NCBI GenBank assembly: GCA_027459365.1
Contig: DAIDIM010000172.1
Coordinates: forward strand, 1-7,104
DNA length: 7,104 bases
Direction of reading: 5' to 3'
From: Chlamydiota bacterium
GTDB taxonomy: Bacteria; Chlamydiota; Chlamydiia; Chlamydiales; SM23-39
Shown: positions 4,750 through 7,104 of the stretch, piece by piece
Numbering within the stretch: the first letter of the stretch is position 1
Layout: every line of letters begins with the position of its first letter
Position numbers and translations under genes: made by a program
The notes under the pieces: model-generated
Databases searched by the model: none
What the model was told of the DNA's origin: nothing
What the model saw: only the letters and a program-made list of their open reading frames with translations

Positions 4750-6074
4750 TTTTCGATGTTGCGACGGACCATTTGTACTTGTTTGCGGAGCAATTCATTG
4801 ATCTGGACTTGATCGGAGATTTTTTTCCATGCATGGAGCACAGTCGAGTGTGTTTTTCCTCCAAAAGAAGAGGCGATTTTCATTAAAGAATCGTCAATCA
4901 TCTCTTTTGCAAGATACATCGCCACTTGTCGTGCAAGGGCAATTTCCTTATGACGCGATTCCCCCTTGATTTCGGAAATACGCACTTCAAAAACGGCAGC
5001 GACACTTTTTAAAATCTCTTCGACAGAAATTTTTTTATTCGGTGCATTTCCTTGAAACATTTCGCTTAAGATTTTTTCAACTACATCAACATCGAGTTGT
5101 GTAGACATTAAACGTGAATGTGCAGAAAGACGATTGATTGCACCTTCAATTTGTCGCACATTATTATAAATATGTTCGGCAATAAAAAAGGCAATTTGAT
5201 TTGGAATATTTAGACCGCGACTTTCAGACTTATGTTTGATGATTGCCACGCGTGTTTCTAAATCGGGAACTGTCATATGAGCGACTAACCCCCACTCCAT
5301 CCGCGCAATCATTCTCTCGGAAAGTTTAAGCTGTACAGGTGGTTTATCAGAAGTGATGACAATTTGCTTATTTTGATTGAGCAATGCCTCAAATGTATTG
5401 CAAAATTCCTCTTCAAAATTGAGACGATTCTGAAGGAATTGGATATCATCAATGAGCAGAATATCTAAGGATCGATAAAATCGTTTCATTTTATCAATCG
5501 ATTTTGAACGTAGAGCATCGACAATATCATTAATAAAGGATTCTGTTGTGATAATTTGTATTTTTAGTTTTTTGTGATGTTCTTGAATGTAGTGGCCTAT
5601 GCTATGGAGAAGATGTGTTTTCCCAAGACCCACACCACCGTGAATGAATAGGGGATTGTATGATTTTCCAGGCCTTGCAGCCACTCCAAAAGCAGCAGAT
5701 TTCACAAATTGGTTAGATGGCCCCTCAATGAAATTTTCAAATGTATACAGGGCATTGAGTTTGAGATCAAAGTGTTCTTCTTTTACTTCGAGTTCAGGAA
5801 GAGAAACGGCCTGCCTTACACTCGCCGTAATTTGAAACTGGATCGCAGGATCGCCATTGCTTCTTAAGGGAAGAAAATCGGCTAAAACATCCTTAAAATT
5901 ATCGAGCAAATACTCTTTTACGAAGACATTGGGAACTTCTAAAACAATCTCTTCGGTCGCTGTTTCTATCAGCTGTATTGGGGCAATCCAATTTTGATAT
6001 TCTGCAGCCGAACATCGACTTTCAATGAATTCAAGAAACTGAACCCAACCACTTTTGTTCTCACAATCCAACAT
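4746..6074 (-). CDS. dnaA: Chromosomal replication initiator DnaA (likely the DnaA_2-type paralogue)
   Basis: A full-length 442-residue DnaA. Domain I is at about 10-85 (SAAEYQNWIAPI typical), followed by a very short linker. The AAA+ domain has Walker A GGVGLGKTH (146-154), Walker B LLIDDIQF (206-213), sensor 1 IVITSDKPP (238-246), the arginine finger in ARMEWGL (R258) and sensor 2 NVRQIEGAINRL (305-316, R307). The DNA-binding domain IV (about 350-442) ends with the signature FGGKTHSTVLHAWKKI (404-419). Compared with E. coli, R399, R407, Q408 and H434 are kept as R374, R382, Q383 and H409, but D433 is T408, T435 is S410 and P423 is M398. It follows the TPR gene by 51 bases, with TATAAT at 6130-6135 in that gap's edge, and has no evident Shine-Dalgarno. 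Chlamydiae encode two DnaA proteins; the neighbours point to DnaA_2. Confidence 0.96.
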   Translation of the reverse strand: MLDCENKSGWVQFLEFIESRCSAAEYQNWIAPIQLIETATEEIVLEVPNVFVKEYLLDNFKDVLADFLPLRSNGDPAIQFQITASVRQAVSLPELEVKEEHFDLKLNALYTFENFIEGPSNQFVKSAAFGVAARPGKSYNPLFIHGGVGLGKTHLLHSIGHYIQEHHKKLKIQIITTESFINDIVDALRSKSIDKMKRFYRSLDILLIDDIQFLQNRLNFEEEFCNTFEALLNQNKQIVITSDKPPVQLKLSERMIARMEWGLVAHMTVPDLETRVAIIKHKSESRGLNIPNQIAFFIAEHIYNNVRQIEGAINRLSAHSRLMSTQLDVDVVEKILSEMFQGNAPNKKISVEEILKSVAAVFEVRISEIKGESRHKEIALARQVAMYLAKEMIDDSLMKIASSFGGKTHSTVLHAWKKISDQVQINELLRKQVQMVRRNIEN

Positions 6075-6125
6075 AGGTTTTACGTTATCAGTGATCGAGT
6101 CTCGACCGCAAGCAAATTGTTTGTC

Positions 6126-6518
6126 CTACATTATATCCCTGAGAGCTTGCGCTTGTTTGCGGATCTCAGGATCTGAATGTCCAAGGAGTGATACAATCTG
6201 ACTCATTGCTTGCTGTTTATCTCCCAATGCAAGAAGCGCTTTTACCCGATTGAGTTGGGTCTGGCTGTGATTTGGTTCAAGTTTTAATGCCCGATCGAGA
6301 TGCTCAAGTGCCCGCTCGTTGTTGCCGAGTTGTAGATAAAGGGCGCCGAGGGTTTGAAGATCGTATGCTGTTTGTGGTGTTAAAACGGCGAGTGCATTAA
6401 AGAATGTCAGAGCAACATCATAGATTCCCTGTTTAATATAGGAATAGGCAACAAAGCGGAGGGAATCGAGTTCTTCTTGTCCCCAGCCGAGAACCTCTGT
6501 CCATCGTATCGGGGGCAC
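6126..6518 (-). CDS. TPR protein of the LcrH/SycD type III chaperone-like group (CT274-like)
   Basis: A 130-residue protein made almost wholly of three tetratricopeptide repeats at about 19-52, 53-86 and 87-120. The middle one is the clearest: L and G at LGALYLQLGN, A at ERALEHL, and the closing LEPN. The size and three-repeat layout match LcrH/SycD chaperones, which hold translocators before type III secretion, and the place before dnaA matches CT274 of Chlamydia trachomatis as I recall it. A plain TPR scaffold in the cytosol is the main alternative, and no client is known from the sequence. The start is GTG: GAGG at 6524-6527 lies five bases upstream, and the start follows the stop of the previous gene by a single base, so translation is probably coupled. 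The stop is 51 bases before dnaA. Confidence 0.85.
   Translation of the reverse strand: MPPIRWTEVLGWGQEELDSLRFVAYSYIKQGIYDVALTFFNALAVLTPQTAYDLQTLGALYLQLGNNERALEHLDRALKLEPNHSQTQLNRVKALLALGDKQQAMSQIVSLLGHSDPEIRKQAQALRDIM
6130..6135 (-). promoter_or_regulatory. Perfect TATAAT, possible -10 of an internal dnaA promoter
   Basis: TATAAT on the minus strand covers the last sense codons of the TPR gene, about 56 bases before the dnaA ATG. No good -35 is seen at 16 to 18 bases. The leader would contain an interrupted palindrome (TCGAG, one base, CTCGA; 6095-6105) that could bind a regulator. dnaA may thus have its own promoter besides read-through from upstream genes. Confidence 0.3.
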
Positions 6519-6519
6519 T

Positions 6520-6996
6520 TTATCCTCGTTGATATTGGTTGCGTCGAGAGTTAATCAACTCAATTGACTTATCGATGTTTTCTATATTTGCAAGAAGATC
6601 TGAGATGAGATTTTTTTCACGTCGATCCCGCTCTTTTTCTTTGTCTGATTGACGCTTTCTTTGTTTTAAAGCGTCTTCCAAGCGTTCTTCAGCATCATCC
6701 TGCTTTTCATAAGAACCAAGCGACGGAATCAATTGATAGGAAAAAAGGTTACTTCCAGAAGTAAGTGATTCTGGAGGTGGAGAAAACAGAGCCCAAATCA
6801 CCGTCTTTGCTGATGAAAATAGCTCCTCAAACTCCGAGGGAACATAGGGTTTTGCAACAGAAATTTCGGTTTTGCGAGAAACAAATTGTGCCTCTTCAAC
6901 CGAAATTGGCGCATATAATTCTTTATCGCGCGCATAGCGTATCGATGCATCTAAACCTAAATTATCGATGGTACGCGGCTTTGATGGGGTCGTCAT
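6520..6996 (-). CDS. Conserved chlamydial-type hypothetical protein with charged coiled coil (CT273-like)
   Basis: A 158-residue cytosolic protein without a signal peptide or membrane segment. The N-terminal half has the distinctive RTIDNLGLDASIRYARD (8-24) and a hydrophobic-proline stretch TVIWALFSPPPESL (65-78). From about residue 99 to 153 it is a highly charged helix, very rich in K, R, E and D, with heptad-like leucines and isoleucines toward the end (LISDLLANIENIDKSI), typical of a coiled coil. The start has GAGGA at 7004-7008, seven bases before the ATG. It is the first gene of the unit with the TPR protein and DnaA and ends one base before the TPR start. By position it corresponds to CT273 of Chlamydia trachomatis (from memory). 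The tight coupling suggests it may be the partner or client of the TPR protein; no function is known to me. Confidence 0.82.
   Translation of the reverse strand: MTTPSKPRTIDNLGLDASIRYARDKELYAPISVEEAQFVSRKTEISVAKPYVPSEFEELFSSAKTVIWALFSPPPESLTSGSNLFSYQLIPSLGSYEKQDDAEERLEDALKQRKRQSDKEKERDRREKNLISDLLANIENIDKSIELINSRRNQYQRG
6524..6527 (-). promoter_or_regulatory. Shine-Dalgarno that fixes the GTG start of the TPR gene
   Basis: GAGG on the minus strand, five bases before the GTG at 6518 and within the last codons of the upstream gene. The first in-frame ATG lies far inside the repeats, so this site supports the GTG. Confidence 0.7.
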
Positions 6997-7003
6997 CTAT
7001 CTG

Positions 7004-7008
7004 TCCTC
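7004..7008 (-). promoter_or_regulatory. Shine-Dalgarno of the first gene of the dnaA unit
   Basis: GAGGA on the minus strand, seven bases before the ATG at 6996. Spacing and sequence are near ideal and support the chosen start. Confidence 0.65.
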
Positions 7009-7015
7009 AAGATCA

Positions 7016-7043
7016 TATATACCATAGGGATCTTAAGTTTGAA
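7016..7043 (-). promoter_or_regulatory. Candidate promoter of the coiled-coil / TPR / dnaA unit
   Basis: On the minus strand TTCAAA (7038-7043), a 16-base spacer and TATATA (7016-7021) match the -35 and -10 at 4/6 each. The -35 falls in the left arm of the inverted repeat 7039-7059, so a repressor bound there would block it. Confidence 0.32.
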
Positions 7044-7059
7044 AAGAGAGTATTTTCAA
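7039..7059. repeat. Inverted repeat TTGAAAA-N7-TTTTCAA, possible operator
   Basis: Perfect 7-bp arms (7039-7045 and 7053-7059) around a 7-base centre. The spacing puts the half-site centres about 14 bases apart. It overlaps the predicted -35 of the dnaA unit. A dimeric regulator site is plausible, though an A/T-rich palindrome of this size can arise by chance. Confidence 0.4.
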
Positions 7060-7064
7060 GAGCT

Positions 7065-7104
7065 ATTCCCGATGTGCCTCTTCGACGATATTCGGGAATC
7101 TTTT
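7065..7104 (+). terminator. Inverted repeat followed by a T-run at the window edge; terminator or leader hairpin
   Basis: The arms ATTCCCGA (7065-7072) and TCGGGAAT (7092-7099) are perfect over 8 bp, with a 19-base loop, then C and TTTT up to the edge. Only the plus strand has the T-run. No plus-strand gene lies to its left that would need it, so it may instead be an attenuator-like hairpin in the leader of a divergent gene outside the window, or an operator. Confidence 0.35.

Noticed and set aside
4729..4761. CAACAT/ATGTTG inverted repeat over the overlapping stops of the 3781-4749 gene and dnaA
   Set aside because: Six-bp arms around a 21-base loop and no T-run directly after either arm. 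Expected by chance at this length.
4445..4864. Minus-strand frame antisense to the end of the unknown membrane-protein gene and the dnaA 3' end
   Set aside because: It overlaps two better-supported genes, has no ribosome site or recognisable domain, and its composition is that of a shadow frame.
4746..7104. Origin of replication next to dnaA
   Set aside because: No cluster of TTATCCACA-like boxes, no AT-rich unwinding region and no dnaN neighbour. All dnaA-proximal gaps are short.

Overview
The window most likely comes from the chromosome of a member of the Chlamydiota outside the classical Chlamydia genus (a Parachlamydia-, Waddlia- or Simkania-like environmental chlamydia). The main reason is the right-hand block: a charged coiled-coil protein, a LcrH/SycD-like TPR protein and DnaA, in that order and on one strand. 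From memory this matches the CT273-CT274-CT275 (dnaA_2) block of Chlamydia trachomatis. The moderate-to-low GC, a small outer-membrane barrel and a candidate lipoprotein fit. Taxonomy and orthology are from recall, not from a search.

Layout: (1) 2-301, plus strand, the 3' end of a gene resembling a degenerate ComF/GntX phosphoribosyltransferase. (2) 302-476, a convergent intergenic gap with two hairpins, one of them a strong terminator for the minus strand. (3) 477-1112, minus strand, a small secreted beta-barrel protein, preceded by (4) 1139-1669, minus strand, a Nudix hydrolase with a hydrophobic basic tail. (5) About 1593-2057, plus strand, a candidate lipoprotein whose signal peptide appears to be encoded antisense to the start of the Nudix gene. 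(6) 2049-3697, minus strand, a two-gene unit: type I DAHP synthase coupled through an ATGA overlap to an NADPH-dependent FMN reductase that carries a signal peptide. (7) 3698-3780, a divergent promoter region. (8) 3781-4749, plus strand, an unrecognised 322-residue protein with hydrophobic segments at both ends, possibly an inclusion-membrane or secreted protein. (9) 4746-6996, minus strand, the unit coiled-coil protein, TPR protein, dnaA. (10) 6997-7104, an upstream region with two inverted repeats.

Functionally, the DAHP synthase starts the shikimate pathway. Its partner makes reduced flavin, which chorismate synthase at the end of that pathway needs, so the pairing is biochemically sensible; the reductase's signal peptide argues against a cytosolic role. 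The DAHP synthase has a natural leucine where proline 150 of E. coli AroG lies, the position of a known feedback-resistance substitution. The dnaA unit joins a replication initiator with a type-III-chaperone-like protein. Packing is tight: two convergent pairs overlap at their stops, two minus-strand pairs overlap or are one base apart, and several genes lack a Shine-Dalgarno sequence while having a promoter-like element very close to the start codon. I found no tRNA, rRNA, CRISPR, insertion sequence or evident origin of replication.
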